A stretch of DNA of 64,000 bases, from NCBI GenBank assembly GCA_021770755.1, contig JAETQI010000006.1:1-64000 (forward strand). The letters run 5' to 3'. This DNA comes from Lachnospiraceae bacterium (GTDB lineage Bacteria > Bacillota > Clostridia > Lachnospirales > Lachnospiraceae). Positions 13,961 through 22,759 of this stretch are shown one piece after another. How positions within the stretch are numbered: position 1 is the stretch's first letter; the number at the start of each line of letters is the position of its first letter. The notes beneath the pieces are model-generated. The model searched no databases and was not told where the DNA came from. It saw nothing but the letters and a program-made list of their open reading frames with translations. Both the position numbers and the translations under genes were made by a program.

Positions 13961-15628
13961 ATGAATTTTTTGCAAGAGTGTGAGTTGAGATACTATAGTA
14001 AAGATGATTCAACAGAAGTGTTGGGGAAAATGCATGAAGAATTGGATTCTACTATTGTTTCTTGCGAGCATGCGTTATTGTGTATTTTTAATGATATTTT
14101 AAAAAAAGCTCCTTGCTGTTATTGGGACAAGGCAATTTATACTCAAACAAGCGAGCAACTAGAAAAAATAATCTTTCAAACTCCCAATATTGTAATAGAC
14201 GAGAACATAGTGGAATATTTCATAATTGCATATCATACATATGTTCAAATTAGCGACATTATAAATGATTTATCAGAATTGAATGATACTCAGACAATTA
14301 GAAACCGTCAATATCGTATTCCTACATATATTTCGATTGTTGAGGGATGCTTAGCTAACTTATTTCATTTTATTGCTTTATTGCTGGATCAGACAAGTAG
14401 TAAAGATTATTCTTCCTTATTTAAATTAAATACTCTTTGTGAGGTTATGAAGAAAAATAGTTTTTCATTGTTAACAAAGGACATAGATGTAAATATAAGA
14501 AATGCTATTAATCATGGTGGAATTATTTTTAGAGAAGATGGAAAAATAATCGATTTTCATTATAATGAGAATCATCATAGTGTATCTTCTTCGTTAAATT
14601 ATTATGAATTTGATAACCTTATTGAACGTGTATATGATGCTGCAAGTGCCATTATTTTGGGGGTTACCTCTTTTCTCAATAATCATTGGGCAAATGTTAG
14701 TATTGATATGTCTAAAAAAGCATATGTTCCTTTTTGCATGAATAGCATGGCATTAAGTATTCCTTCCATTCGCTGTCGTTATTTAAGTGAGATAGCTGAT
14801 AATAAACAATTAAACGCGGACATAGTTATTGAGAATTGTGATAGGACTTTCATATTGCAAACTGCTATTGAATTTGCAATGCTTATTTATAAGCAATACA
14901 ATGATTATGAAAAATATTTCATTTCTTTTAGTAATGACCGTTTGCAAACAAGTTGGGTTCGATTTACTAATGATGAAGTGTATGATATGATTAGTAAAAG
15001 ACGAGAAATTGTGGAAGTGACGAAGCAAGCAATAAATCGTAAAGATGTAATCATTTTTGATCCTTCGAATGAAAAAATAGATTTACAAGAAATAAAATAT
15101 TTTCGCTTTCCGAACTATAGGGGAGAAAAGTTTAATATTAATCATATTACTGATGCAAGTTTACCTGATCAAAAAAGATTAAAATGTAATTTATTTGTTG
15201 GTAGCATTGATAAAAGAGAAGAAATCATAGAAATTATAAATGAGGGTATTAAATGGCTTAAAACTTTGAAAAATATTGGTTCTCCTACGCTATATCGCAA
15301 ACATGGTGACATGGAAGCTGATGCTTTATATATAAATATTTATCATTTTGATGCACGAAGGAATAAAGAATTATTTCCTAGTAATGAGAATTTTATTTGT
15401 TTTGTAGATTATAATATTAATGGGAATACAACATTAAGATACGGCGGTTTGCCTCCCGCAATTTGGAATCAATTTTATCATGAAAAAATAGGGAAAATAA
15501 ATATTGCATGGAGAGAAAGCAAATATATAAGAAGAAAATCCAAAAAGATAGGAGCAAATGAACTTTGTCCTTGTGGAAGCGGAAAAAAATATAAAAAGTG
15601 TTGTCGCGAAAATGGAATATATGATTAA
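13961..15628 (+). CDS. HEPN-like/SEC-C protein, candidate defence effector
   Basis: The protein has 555 residues in a very AT-rich gene (much lower GC than its neighbours). At residues 180-185 it has RNAINH within DVNIRNAINHGGI, which matches the R-N-x3-H motif of HEPN ribonucleases; the flanking segments (80-240) look all-helical, as in HEPN domains. The last 20 residues hold a SEC-C zinc motif, CPCGSGKKYKKCC, as in SecA and many defence-associated proteins. The middle (240-530) is unrecognised. HEPN proteins often act as RNases in abortive infection and toxin systems. Its position as first gene at the left edge of element B fits defence cargo. Function is inferred. Confidence 0.65.
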   Translation: MNFLQECELRYYSKDDSTEVLGKMHEELDSTIVSCEHALLCIFNDILKKAPCCYWDKAIYTQTSEQLEKIIFQTPNIVIDENIVEYFIIAYHTYVQISDIINDLSELNDTQTIRNRQYRIPTYISIVEGCLANLFHFIALLLDQTSSKDYSSLFKLNTLCEVMKKNSFSLLTKDIDVNIRNAINHGGIIFREDGKIIDFHYNENHHSVSSSLNYYEFDNLIERVYDAASAIILGVTSFLNNHWANVSIDMSKKAYVPFCMNSMALSIPSIRCRYLSEIADNKQLNADIVIENCDRTFILQTAIEFAMLIYKQYNDYEKYFISFSNDRLQTSWVRFTNDEVYDMISKRREIVEVTKQAINRKDVIIFDPSNEKIDLQEIKYFRFPNYRGEKFNINHITDASLPDQKRLKCNLFVGSIDKREEIIEIINEGIKWLKTLKNIGSPTLYRKHGDMEADALYINIYHFDARRNKELFPSNENFICFVDYNINGNTTLRYGGLPPAIWNQFYHEKIGKINIAWRESKYIRRKSKKIGANELCPCGSGKKYKKCCRENGIYD

Positions 15629-15683
15629 GTTTCTAAAATATATCAGAAGTAAAAGATTTTTATAAAAGTTAAGGAAATTTATA

Positions 15684-15860
15684 ATAGGTGATGTGGAATG
15701 TTCTGATGCTATACAAAGACTTACACCGAAAATAGGAAACTGTGTGAAGAAGATATGCGAAATGATAGATGAGATTTCAGTACTGTCAGAGATACAGAAG
15801 CAATTATTCATATCAATGATAACGAATCAATATGAAAAGGTATTATTTTCGAGTCTATAA
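15684..15860 (+). pseudogene. Protein fragment without a start codon
   Basis: An open frame reads IGDVECSDAIQRLTPKIG...ICEMIDEISVLSEIQKQLFISM and ends at a TAA. It looks like genuine coding sequence, vaguely like the C-terminus of HipA-type kinases, but lacks an ATG or ribosome site and its N-terminal part. I treat it as debris of a lost gene. Confidence 0.4.
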
Positions 15861-15896
15861 CAATGGATTAGAAAATATGAAAGGACTAAACATATT

Positions 15897-16088
15897 TTGA
15901 GTGAAGACTTATCGGAAGGGCTACAATGGGATTTTAAGGAATTGCGGGAGTACTATGATGCTGATGACTGGTTTGTGTTTGATACATTTTTTGAGGCGGT
16001 GGAGGTGACTGTAAAAGCATATTATCTGGCAGGGAAAACCAGCAGGGAAGATTTGAATACGATCTTCCGAAAATATGGGATTGTATAG
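15897..16088 (+). CDS. Small acidic protein upstream of the AAA/PDDEXK gene
   Basis: The protein has 63 residues from TTG 15897, with a distant AAAGGA site. It is acidic and aromatic (WDFKELREYYDADDWFVFDTFF). It ends 11 bases before the AAA-ATPase gene, so the two probably form a unit. No motif is recognised. The start is uncertain and the gene could be a truncated longer one. Confidence 0.5.
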   Translation: MSEDLSEGLQWDFKELREYYDADDWFVFDTFFEAVEVTVKAYYLAGKTSREDLNTIFRKYGIV

Positions 16089-16099
16089 GGGGATAACAC

Positions 16100-17692
16100 G
16101 TGGGCATTTATCTGAATCCGGGGAATATCGGTTTTTGGAAGTCCGTTCGTTCGGAGATTTATGTGGACAAGACTGGACTGATTGCATGTACCAACAAAGT
16201 GATCAACACAGAAGAACAGTGTGTCTGTGTCAGCAGGCCAAGACGTTTTGGCAAGTCGATGGCATTGAAAATGCTTGCTGCCTATTATAGCTGTGGGTGT
16301 GATTCGTCTGATTTATTCAAGGGTTTCAAGATAGAAAGCGATGAGACGTTTCGGGAGCATTTGAATCAGTACAATGTGCTCTTTCTGAATATGCAGCAGT
16401 TCCTGATCCGGGCAAAGAATGATGATGTGACGGGATATTTGGAACAGGCTGTAATGAAAGAATTAAAAGTGACATATGGGAATTTGATTACAGGGCAGGA
16501 TACTATTCTGGCAGAGGTCCTTGAGAAAATATATATGCGGACGGAAAAGCAGTTTATCTTTCTGATAGACGAGTGGGACTGTGTGATGCGCGAACGGCAG
16601 GAGTCGGAGACGATGCAGAAGCAATATCTTGATTTTCTGCGTGATCTTCTCAAAGACCAGCCATACGTGGCTTTGGCCTATATGACAGGTATTTTGCCAG
16701 TAAAAAAAGTATGGAATCCAACGAAGTTGGATTTGAATTCTGCACTGAATATGTTCTGGGAATATTCAATGACAGACCAGTTTGTCTATGAGGAATACAC
16801 CGGATTTACGGAGGATGAGGTAAAGGGGCTGTGCGAGAGATACGATATGGATTTTGCGCAGGTCAGCAACTGGTATGACGGCTATCAGTTCCGGCAGTTT
16901 CAGCATATCTACAACCCAAGGTCTGTTGTGGCGGCGATGAAGAGCCGTGTGTTGTCAAATTACTGGACTTCCACAGAGACATATGAGGCATTAAAGATTT
17001 ATATAGAAATGGACTTTGACGGGCTTCGGTCAGACATTGTGCAGATGCTCGGCGGGGAACGCGTTAAGGTCAATACGTTGAGTTTCCAGAATGACATGCG
17101 CAATTTTGAGGTAAAAGATGATGTCCTGACACTATTGATTCATTTAGGATACCTCGGATATGATGCGGAGACAAAAGAGGCATTTATTCCGAACAAAGAG
17201 ATTATCGGAGAATTTGAAAATGCCATGAGTGTAAGCGGCTGGTCAAAGGTGATGCAGGTTTTAAAGGCATCAGAAAAGCTTCTCGAAGATACGTTGAGAG
17301 GGGATGCTGATAGCGTTGCCAGGGCGCTTGATCAGGCACATACAGAGGTAGCATCAATTCTGACTTACAATGATGAGAATTCACTTGGGTGCGCAATCGG
17401 TCTTGCATATTACAGTGCGAGGAAGGATTACAGGCTTATAAGGGAACTGCCTACAGGACATGGATTTGCGGATGTTGTATTTCTGCCATTGCCTGCTACA
17501 AATAAACCAGCACTTGTTGTTGAACTAAAATACGACAAGACTGCTGACACAGCGATACAGCAGATCAAAAGTAGACATTACACACGGGCACTGGAAGATT
17601 ATGTCGGTGAGATTGTGATTGTAGGGATCAATTATGATAAGGATAATATTGTCAAGCCGCATAGTTGTCTGATTGAAAGACTCACGAAATAA
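16100..17692 (+). CDS. AAA-ATPase-like protein with C-terminal PD-(D/E)XK domain (copy 1)
   Basis: The protein has 530 residues from GTG 16100, after GGGGGA. The AAA-ATPase_like domain (PF09820 type) includes YVDKTGLI, Walker A SRPRRFGKSMAL (about residues 45-56), Walker B FLIDEWDCVM (about 153-162) and sensor MTGILPVKK. The C-terminal PDDEXK_9 nuclease-like part has GFADVVFLP and ALVVELKYDK (about 470-495). These two-domain proteins are abundant in gut bacteria and of unknown function. It is adjacent to a paralogue at 17721 in the same direction; tandem pairs suggest duplication. No signal or membrane segment. Confidence 0.85.
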   Translation: MGIYLNPGNIGFWKSVRSEIYVDKTGLIACTNKVINTEEQCVCVSRPRRFGKSMALKMLAAYYSCGCDSSDLFKGFKIESDETFREHLNQYNVLFLNMQQFLIRAKNDDVTGYLEQAVMKELKVTYGNLITGQDTILAEVLEKIYMRTEKQFIFLIDEWDCVMRERQESETMQKQYLDFLRDLLKDQPYVALAYMTGILPVKKVWNPTKLDLNSALNMFWEYSMTDQFVYEEYTGFTEDEVKGLCERYDMDFAQVSNWYDGYQFRQFQHIYNPRSVVAAMKSRVLSNYWTSTETYEALKIYIEMDFDGLRSDIVQMLGGERVKVNTLSFQNDMRNFEVKDDVLTLLIHLGYLGYDAETKEAFIPNKEIIGEFENAMSVSGWSKVMQVLKASEKLLEDTLRGDADSVARALDQAHTEVASILTYNDENSLGCAIGLAYYSARKDYRLIRELPTGHGFADVVFLPLPATNKPALVVELKYDKTADTAIQQIKSRHYTRALEDYVGEIVIVGINYDKDNIVKPHSCLIERLTK

Positions 17693-17720
17693 TTCGGATA
17701 GAATGAGAAAAGAGGTAGCC

Positions 17721-19418
17721 ATGACAATGAAAACAAAGATTCCTGTTGGCGTTGAAAATTTTGCTGAAATGCGCAGGGAGGGATTTTATTATATTGATAA
17801 GACAGGGATTATACGGGAGCTTTTAGAGAATCAGGGAAAGGTAAATCTATTTACGCGTCCAAGACGCTTTGGAAAAACTTTGAATATGAGTATGTTGAAA
17901 CATTTTTTCGAGACAGAATGTGACAGCGGTCTTTTTGACGGCCTTGAAATTTCCAGAGAAGAAGAGATCTGTGATAAATACATGGGAAAGTATCCGGTGA
18001 TTTCTATCAGTTTAAAAGGTGCGTCTGGTACAGAGTTTGATTCAGCGAAGAGAATGCTTCGAAGGATCATAGGAAAAGAAGCAATGAGATTTCATTTTCT
18101 CATGAAGAGTGATACTTTGACGGAATTGGAGTGCAGACAATATAAGGCAATTGTTAAAATGGATGAAGAAGGAAACTTTATTATGACAGATGAAGTGTTG
18201 AAAGATAGTCTCCTGACATTATCACAATTGCTGCATAAGCATTATGGGATAACCGCTATCATACTGATCGATGAATATGATGTTCCGCTTGATCAGGCGT
18301 ATCAGTCGGGATATTATGACAATATGGTCGATCTTTTAAAAGGTTTATATGGTCAGGCGCTTAAAACAAATGACAGTCTGGCGTTTGCTGTGCTTACAGG
18401 ATGTCTGAGGATATCGAAGGAAAGTATTTTTACTGGATTAAATAATTTTAATGTTTATACAGTGAAAGATGTACAGTACAATGAATATTTTGGTTTTACA
18501 GACACGGAAGTAAAAAGGATGCTGGAATATTATGGCTGGGAAGAGCGGTATGAAATTGTAAAGGAATGGTATGATGGTTATCGGTTTGGTAATCTGGAGA
18601 TATATTGTCCATGGGATGTTATCAGTTACTGTCATGCATTAAAGATGAATTTGTCTGTGAATCCGCAAAATTACTGGGTAAATACGAGTGGAAATGATAT
18701 CATTAGAAACTTTATTGACAAGGCAGATGCAGCTACGAGGGATGAGATTGAGCAATTGATTGATGGTGGCTATATAAAAAAAGAAATTCACCAGGAATTA
18801 ACTTATAGAGACTTTGATTCTGATATTGATAATTTATGGAGTCTGCTTTTTACAACTGGATATTTGACACAGTATGGAGAAGATGAAAGTGGGAGAACAA
18901 AACTTGTCATCCCAAACAGGGAAGTGCATTGGATATTTGTGCAGCAGATACGCAAATGGTTTAAAGAGGAGACAAAGAAAGATATCACAAAACTACAAAA
19001 TTTTTGCAGGGCGTTTCAGAAAAATGATGTGACAGCTATAGAGGAGGGGTTCACTTCATATTTGAGAAAGACGATTAGTATCCGTGACAGTTATGCCAGG
19101 AATGACATGAAGGAGAATTTTTACCACGGTATTTTACTCGGGCTTCTGGGAAGTATGACTGATTGGAAAATCAGGTCAAATGCGGAAACAGGAGATGGAT
19201 ACAGTGATATCTCTGTGGAAATCGTGGATGATGAGATTGGTATTGTTATAGAATTAAAGTATGCCGAGAATGCAAAGTTTGATGCCGCATGTGACGAGGC
19301 AATGAAGCAGATCAAAGACAGGAATTATGAGGAAGTTTTGGTAGATGATGGCATGAAATTGATATACAGATATGGAATTGCATGTTATAAGAAGCGTTGT
19401 AAAGTGATTTCCGAATAA
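17721..19418 (+). CDS. AAA-ATPase-like protein with C-terminal PD-(D/E)XK domain (copy 2)
   Basis: The protein has 565 residues from ATG 17721 (AAAGAGG upstream; the 17673 start overlaps the previous gene). Same architecture as the neighbour: GVENFAEMRREGFYYIDKTG at the start, Walker A TRPRRFGKTLNM (about residues 44-55), Walker B IILIDEYDVPL, sensor VLTGCLRIS, and a C-terminal nuclease core YSDISVEIVDDEIGIVIELKY. It ends with the usual GIACYKKRCKV. It is only moderately similar to copy 1, so the pair is old or was acquired separately. A hairpin follows. Confidence 0.88.
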   Translation: MTMKTKIPVGVENFAEMRREGFYYIDKTGIIRELLENQGKVNLFTRPRRFGKTLNMSMLKHFFETECDSGLFDGLEISREEEICDKYMGKYPVISISLKGASGTEFDSAKRMLRRIIGKEAMRFHFLMKSDTLTELECRQYKAIVKMDEEGNFIMTDEVLKDSLLTLSQLLHKHYGITAIILIDEYDVPLDQAYQSGYYDNMVDLLKGLYGQALKTNDSLAFAVLTGCLRISKESIFTGLNNFNVYTVKDVQYNEYFGFTDTEVKRMLEYYGWEERYEIVKEWYDGYRFGNLEIYCPWDVISYCHALKMNLSVNPQNYWVNTSGNDIIRNFIDKADAATRDEIEQLIDGGYIKKEIHQELTYRDFDSDIDNLWSLLFTTGYLTQYGEDESGRTKLVIPNREVHWIFVQQIRKWFKEETKKDITKLQNFCRAFQKNDVTAIEEGFTSYLRKTISIRDSYARNDMKENFYHGILLGLLGSMTDWKIRSNAETGDGYSDISVEIVDDEIGIVIELKYAENAKFDAACDEAMKQIKDRNYEEVLVDDGMKLIYRYGIACYKKRCKVISE

Positions 19419-19423
19419 AAACC

Positions 19424-19444
19424 ATCAGGGGTAAAACCCCTGAT
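19424..19444. terminator. Bidirectional terminator
   Basis: ATCAGGGG, 5-base loop, CCCCTGAT, between the convergent AAA-ATPase gene and recombinase gene. Confidence 0.75.
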
Positions 19445-19446
19445 AG

Positions 19447-20976
19447 TTAGATATTCCAGATGATTTTGGTACTGCCGTCTTCGCTTATGATGATCTGGTG
19501 GATCATGATCATAGCGACCTCTTTTTTGCGGTTGTAGTCAGCTGTTTTCCATGATTTGGCAAGATCGATGATGACATCTGTTTCGTCGTCCATACTTTTT
19601 AACTCATCGATCCGTTCATACAGAGCCCGTTTATCGTTTTTAAACTGTGTAGCTTTTTGGTTGGCGAGTGACAGCAAATCTTCGTTAAAACCGCCTGTCA
19701 GCATTGTATCCATAAGCTGCTTCTCTGATCTTTCAATCGCTTTAATCTTTAATTTCAGTTCATTGACTTCGGGAGAATGGTCATTTGCTGTTATATGCTT
19801 TGCTTCCTTCAGATCGGATAGTTTTTCGCAGATACAGTCATAGACCATGTTTTCCAAATCCTCGGCATAGATGGATACTTTTGTCCCAGTACAGATTTTC
19901 TTATGCGTTTTGCCTGTGCAGTTGAAGTAGCGCCGCATTTCGCCACTTTTGTTGATTTTACCTTTGATCGTAGTCATGGTATGCCCGCATTTTTCACAGA
20001 TCACTTTACCGGAGAGCCAGCTGGTCTGATTGCTGTAACTGTTTGTGATCTGTTTATTTTTCTCGAGCTTCCGCTGGCATTTGAGCCAGATATCCGAATC
20101 CACGATGCCGTTATGGGTTAAGAGTACCAGCTTCATGTCAGACCAGTCGGGATTGTCGGGCTTATGCTTGGTATGTCCGTAGAGCTGTGCCCCATATTCC
20201 CCAGTAAACATGGATACATCAGTTACCATCTGAACTCCATGCCGTTCATAGTAATCGTAGATATCGGAATCCGCTTTGACATAGATCGGATTTTTGAGTA
20301 TCGTGGAAAGTTTAGCTGTAGACCATGCACTTCCATTCAGGGGCAGCCTGTTTTCGGCAATCAGGATATTCATCAGACGCCGCAAAGAGACGCTTTCCTG
20401 CGCATAAACCTCATATATGTATCGTATCTGTTCGATCTCCGCGGGAAGGGGACTTAGCTTTTTGGTGTGGATATTATGAATGACTGTGGGGACAAGCTCG
20501 AATCCGTAAGGTTGTCTTCCTCCCATATAAAATCCCATCTCGCTTCGATGGGCGTAAGCCTGGGTGATGCGGTTGATGATGGATGTTCTCTCAAATTCAG
20601 CAAATATCATCAGGATCTTGACAATCAGTTCCCCGTAGGGAGAGGATGTGTCAAAAGACTCCTGTGAGGAGACAAATTCTACTTTATGGGTTTTGAACTC
20701 CTGCAGAATATTGACGAAGTCGGAGAGAGAGCGGCTGATGCGGTCAAGCTTGTAGACAATGACTTTGCTGACCTTATCCTGACGGACGAGATTCATCATC
20801 TTCTGAAAGCCGTCACGATTGATGTTGCCGCCTGAAAAGCCGTTATCCACAAGGGTTATGACCTTTTCGTTCCGCTCGTCCGGTTTGATGACAGACTTGC
20901 AGTATTCAAGCTGGGTTTCACAGCTGATGCTGTTCTCTCGTTCGATTGATTTTCTTGCGTAGAGCACAATTGCCAT
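19447..20976 (-). CDS. Large serine recombinase (element B)
   Basis: The protein has 509 residues. The resolvase domain includes VLYARKSIERENS (Ser10 nucleophile), DNGFSGGNINRDGF, VYKLDRISRSLSD and FAEFERTSIINR. The recombinase domain (about 155-290) has PYGFELVP, RRLMNILIAENRLP and TILKNPIYVK. A zinc ribbon (CEKCGHTM...CTGKTHKKIC, about 325-360) and a coiled-coil tail follow. It is quite different from the 11770 recombinase. It heads the leftward mobilisation block, so it probably excises element B or a smaller element nested in it. AAGGAAGTG precedes ATG. Confidence 0.92.
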   Translation of the reverse strand: MAIVLYARKSIERENSISCETQLEYCKSVIKPDERNEKVITLVDNGFSGGNINRDGFQKMMNLVRQDKVSKVIVYKLDRISRSLSDFVNILQEFKTHKVEFVSSQESFDTSSPYGELIVKILMIFAEFERTSIINRITQAYAHRSEMGFYMGGRQPYGFELVPTVIHNIHTKKLSPLPAEIEQIRYIYEVYAQESVSLRRLMNILIAENRLPLNGSAWSTAKLSTILKNPIYVKADSDIYDYYERHGVQMVTDVSMFTGEYGAQLYGHTKHKPDNPDWSDMKLVLLTHNGIVDSDIWLKCQRKLEKNKQITNSYSNQTSWLSGKVICEKCGHTMTTIKGKINKSGEMRRYFNCTGKTHKKICTGTKVSIYAEDLENMVYDCICEKLSDLKEAKHITANDHSPEVNELKLKIKAIERSEKQLMDTMLTGGFNEDLLSLANQKATQFKNDKRALYERIDELKSMDDETDVIIDLAKSWKTADYNRKKEVAMIMIHQIIISEDGSTKIIWNI

Positions 20977-21121
20977 TTTGATACACTTCCTTTTAGATAT
21001 TCATCTTTTTTTGTAATACATCCCATTTTGTTGGTTTCCGTTCCTTTATCACTGGTAATTTATGTGGTTCATTTTCTGTGAGATCCAGATCATTCAGCTT
21101 TTTGACAAGCCTTTTATTTCT

Positions 21122-22102
21122 CTAGCGTTCCTCATAGGAAGCTTTGACAGACTCGCCAAGACTGGATATATAGGAGACGGGGTAATTTAAACCGCTTATG
21201 GCGACCAGTGTACTTCTGCCGTTATAGCCTTCAAATACATTTGTGGGTTTTCCGACTTCTGCTATGATAACATCTTTCTCGATGTCTGAATTGCCTTGTC
21301 CAGCGTGGATGATGGCAATGTTCTCACATATCATATTTTGTTCTACAGGTGCAAAAATCCCATCTCTGGTTAATTTCCGCAGCATGAAAGCCTGATCTAA
21401 GGTCTGGTCCTTTTCTTTTACTCCCATGAGATTGATTACCATCATCCCATTATTTTTTAACATTTCAAGTCTCTCGGCTTCATCAAAGTTATTCAGCTCT
21501 CCATAAGTGTCGTTCGAGAGGAAAGTATCAAGAAACTTTGCGAAAGTGTTATTGATGTATTGATAGTCTTTTTCTTTATGGGCACTATTGGAGATACTGA
21601 AATTATTGTTGATGAAAAATGCTGCACCGAGTCTTATCCCAGATTCGCTGATTTCCTGTAGCTCCTTTACTGCATCATAAGTGTTTTTGTGTTTTTTGAC
21701 GGCCTCGTCAATGGAAGGGAGTGCAATAACCGGACATATTATTTTTGAAGGGTTTCCCTCTTCGTTGGCATCCTGTGCAAGCATTTCAGCTAAGATCGTA
21801 GCGCATCCGCTTCCAAAGGAACCTCCGCCACTGAAAACAAGGAATATGATTTCCTCATCAATATTTGACATAAACCTTAAGAACTCTGGATTCTGTTCAA
21901 GGCATGCCAAAGCTTTTTCACGATCGCCCCCAAATCCATCAAAGCCGTTTAAATGATACTTGGGAATGTCACCAAGTACTTTTAAATCCTGTTCACTTCC
22001 ATTGGCAGCAATCACTTTGTAATTTAGTAAATGGAACTCTTTTACCTGTTTGCCGCCATAGTTTCCCAAACCTATAAATTTGCAGTTGTTCTTTAAATTC
22101 AT
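21122..22102 (-). CDS. TubZ-like tubulin/FtsZ-family GTPase
   Basis: The protein has 326 residues. GTP-binding signatures are T1-like GLGNYGGKQ (residues 11-19), the tubulin signature GGGSFGSG (92-99) after FLVFS, a T5-like PSIDEAVKKHKNTYDAVKEL, and a T7 catalytic loop NFDEAE (205-210, matching NxDxxE). Overall length and divergence from cell-division FtsZ fit the plasmid/phage TubZ group, which forms treadmilling filaments that move DNA in type III partition. It overlaps a winged-helix gene by 4 bases (tubR position) and lies with relaxase and coupling-protein genes. The exact family is inferred from motifs; function in this element is untested. Confidence 0.8.
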   Translation of the reverse strand: MNLKNNCKFIGLGNYGGKQVKEFHLLNYKVIAANGSEQDLKVLGDIPKYHLNGFDGFGGDREKALACLEQNPEFLRFMSNIDEEIIFLVFSGGGSFGSGCATILAEMLAQDANEEGNPSKIICPVIALPSIDEAVKKHKNTYDAVKELQEISESGIRLGAAFFINNNFSISNSAHKEKDYQYINNTFAKFLDTFLSNDTYGELNNFDEAERLEMLKNNGMMVINLMGVKEKDQTLDQAFMLRKLTRDGIFAPVEQNMICENIAIIHAGQGNSDIEKDVIIAEVGKPTNVFEGYNGRSTLVAISGLNYPVSYISSLGESVKASYEER

Positions 22103-22371
22103 ACAATTTTTCCTCCTTCGACTGTTTTGATGCCCTTTTCCAAGAGATAAAATGTGTCAGCATGGTTATCAAGGCATCCTTTTTTGATATAACCAGCATT
22201 TGTTAATTTTTGCATTTTTCTGTAAACCGTCATACGGGCTCCAAGCACACCTTCATTATCGTTGATTAAATCCATAATTGTCATGGAATGATATGGATTT
22301 GTGCAGTTGGCATTGTATAAGGAATTTAAAATCATAAATTCCATACGATTTAGTTCGATTATGTCATTCAT
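22099..22371 (-). CDS. TubR-like winged-helix DNA-binding protein
   Basis: The protein has 90 residues: a compact winged helix (EFMILNSLYN, then TIMDLINDNEGVLGARMTVYRKMQKLTNAGYIKKG, wing, YLLEKG). AAAGGA precedes ATG. It is translationally coupled (4-base overlap) to the TubZ-like GTPase, exactly the tubR-tubZ order, and an iteron-like site lies 30 bases upstream. In type III partition TubR binds the centromere tubC and links DNA to TubZ. The assignment rests on context and fold pattern. Confidence 0.7.
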   Translation of the reverse strand: MNDIIELNRMEFMILNSLYNANCTNPYHSMTIMDLINDNEGVLGARMTVYRKMQKLTNAGYIKKGCLDNHADTFYLLEKGIKTVEGGKIV

Positions 22372-22402
22372 ATTGACAAGTCCTTTCTCTGATGTTATCT
22401 AC

Positions 22403-22453
22403 ACATTGACTGGATATGTCATATACATTGACTTGAAATATATATGACATATC
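22403..22453. promoter_or_regulatory. Candidate tubC-like centromere/operator
   Basis: ACATTGACT occurs at 22403 and 22425 (22 bases apart, two helical turns). GATATGTCATATA (22413-22425) and its exact complement TATATGACATATC (22441-22453) form a 13-bp inverted repeat. A further ATTGACA lies at 22373. The site is just upstream of the TubR-like gene, where tubC and the tubR operator are found in known systems. Confidence 0.6.
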
Positions 22454-22502
22454 AATTATTTTCCTTTGCTGCCTTTGCTCTTTTTTCAAAATGTGAAAAA
22501 GG

Positions 22503-22530
22503 AATTTCCCGCAGCAGGGCTATGGGAAAT
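22503..22530 (-). promoter_or_regulatory. Leader hairpin, copy of the 10083 hairpin
   Basis: On the minus strand TTTCCCATAGC-CCT-GCTGCGGGAAATT. The stem is identical to 10083-10111 and only the 3-base loop differs. It lies about 130 bases upstream of the TubR-like start, on the same strand. Confidence 0.5.
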
Positions 22531-22592
22531 CCTGCCATAGCTATTATTCGATTACGCAGTATGCTGCGGGATATGGTGGCCTGCGATCTGAC

Positions 22593-22748
22593 TTATGTAG
22601 AGACATATTTGCGTGGTCTTGTCAGAGCACGGAACAGTTCTTCGGTGATTTGTTCTTTGCTATTTTTCGTAGCAGATGATAGAATAATATGTTCGACATT
22701 GTGCTTAATCTCTTTGGTGTCAATGTACTCTTTGATTAAATTAGCCAT
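22593..22748 (-). CDS. Small protein upstream of tubRZ-like genes
   Basis: The protein has 51 residues from ATG 22748 (AGGAGG 8 bases upstream). Charged helical sequence MANLIKEYIDTKEIKHNVEH ending LTRPRKYVST. It is 11 bases after the gene at 22760, so co-transcribed. No motif is recognised. Confidence 0.6.
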   Translation of the reverse strand: MANLIKEYIDTKEIKHNVEHIILSSATKNSKEQITEELFRALTRPRKYVST

Positions 22749-22759
22749 TTGAAAACCTC

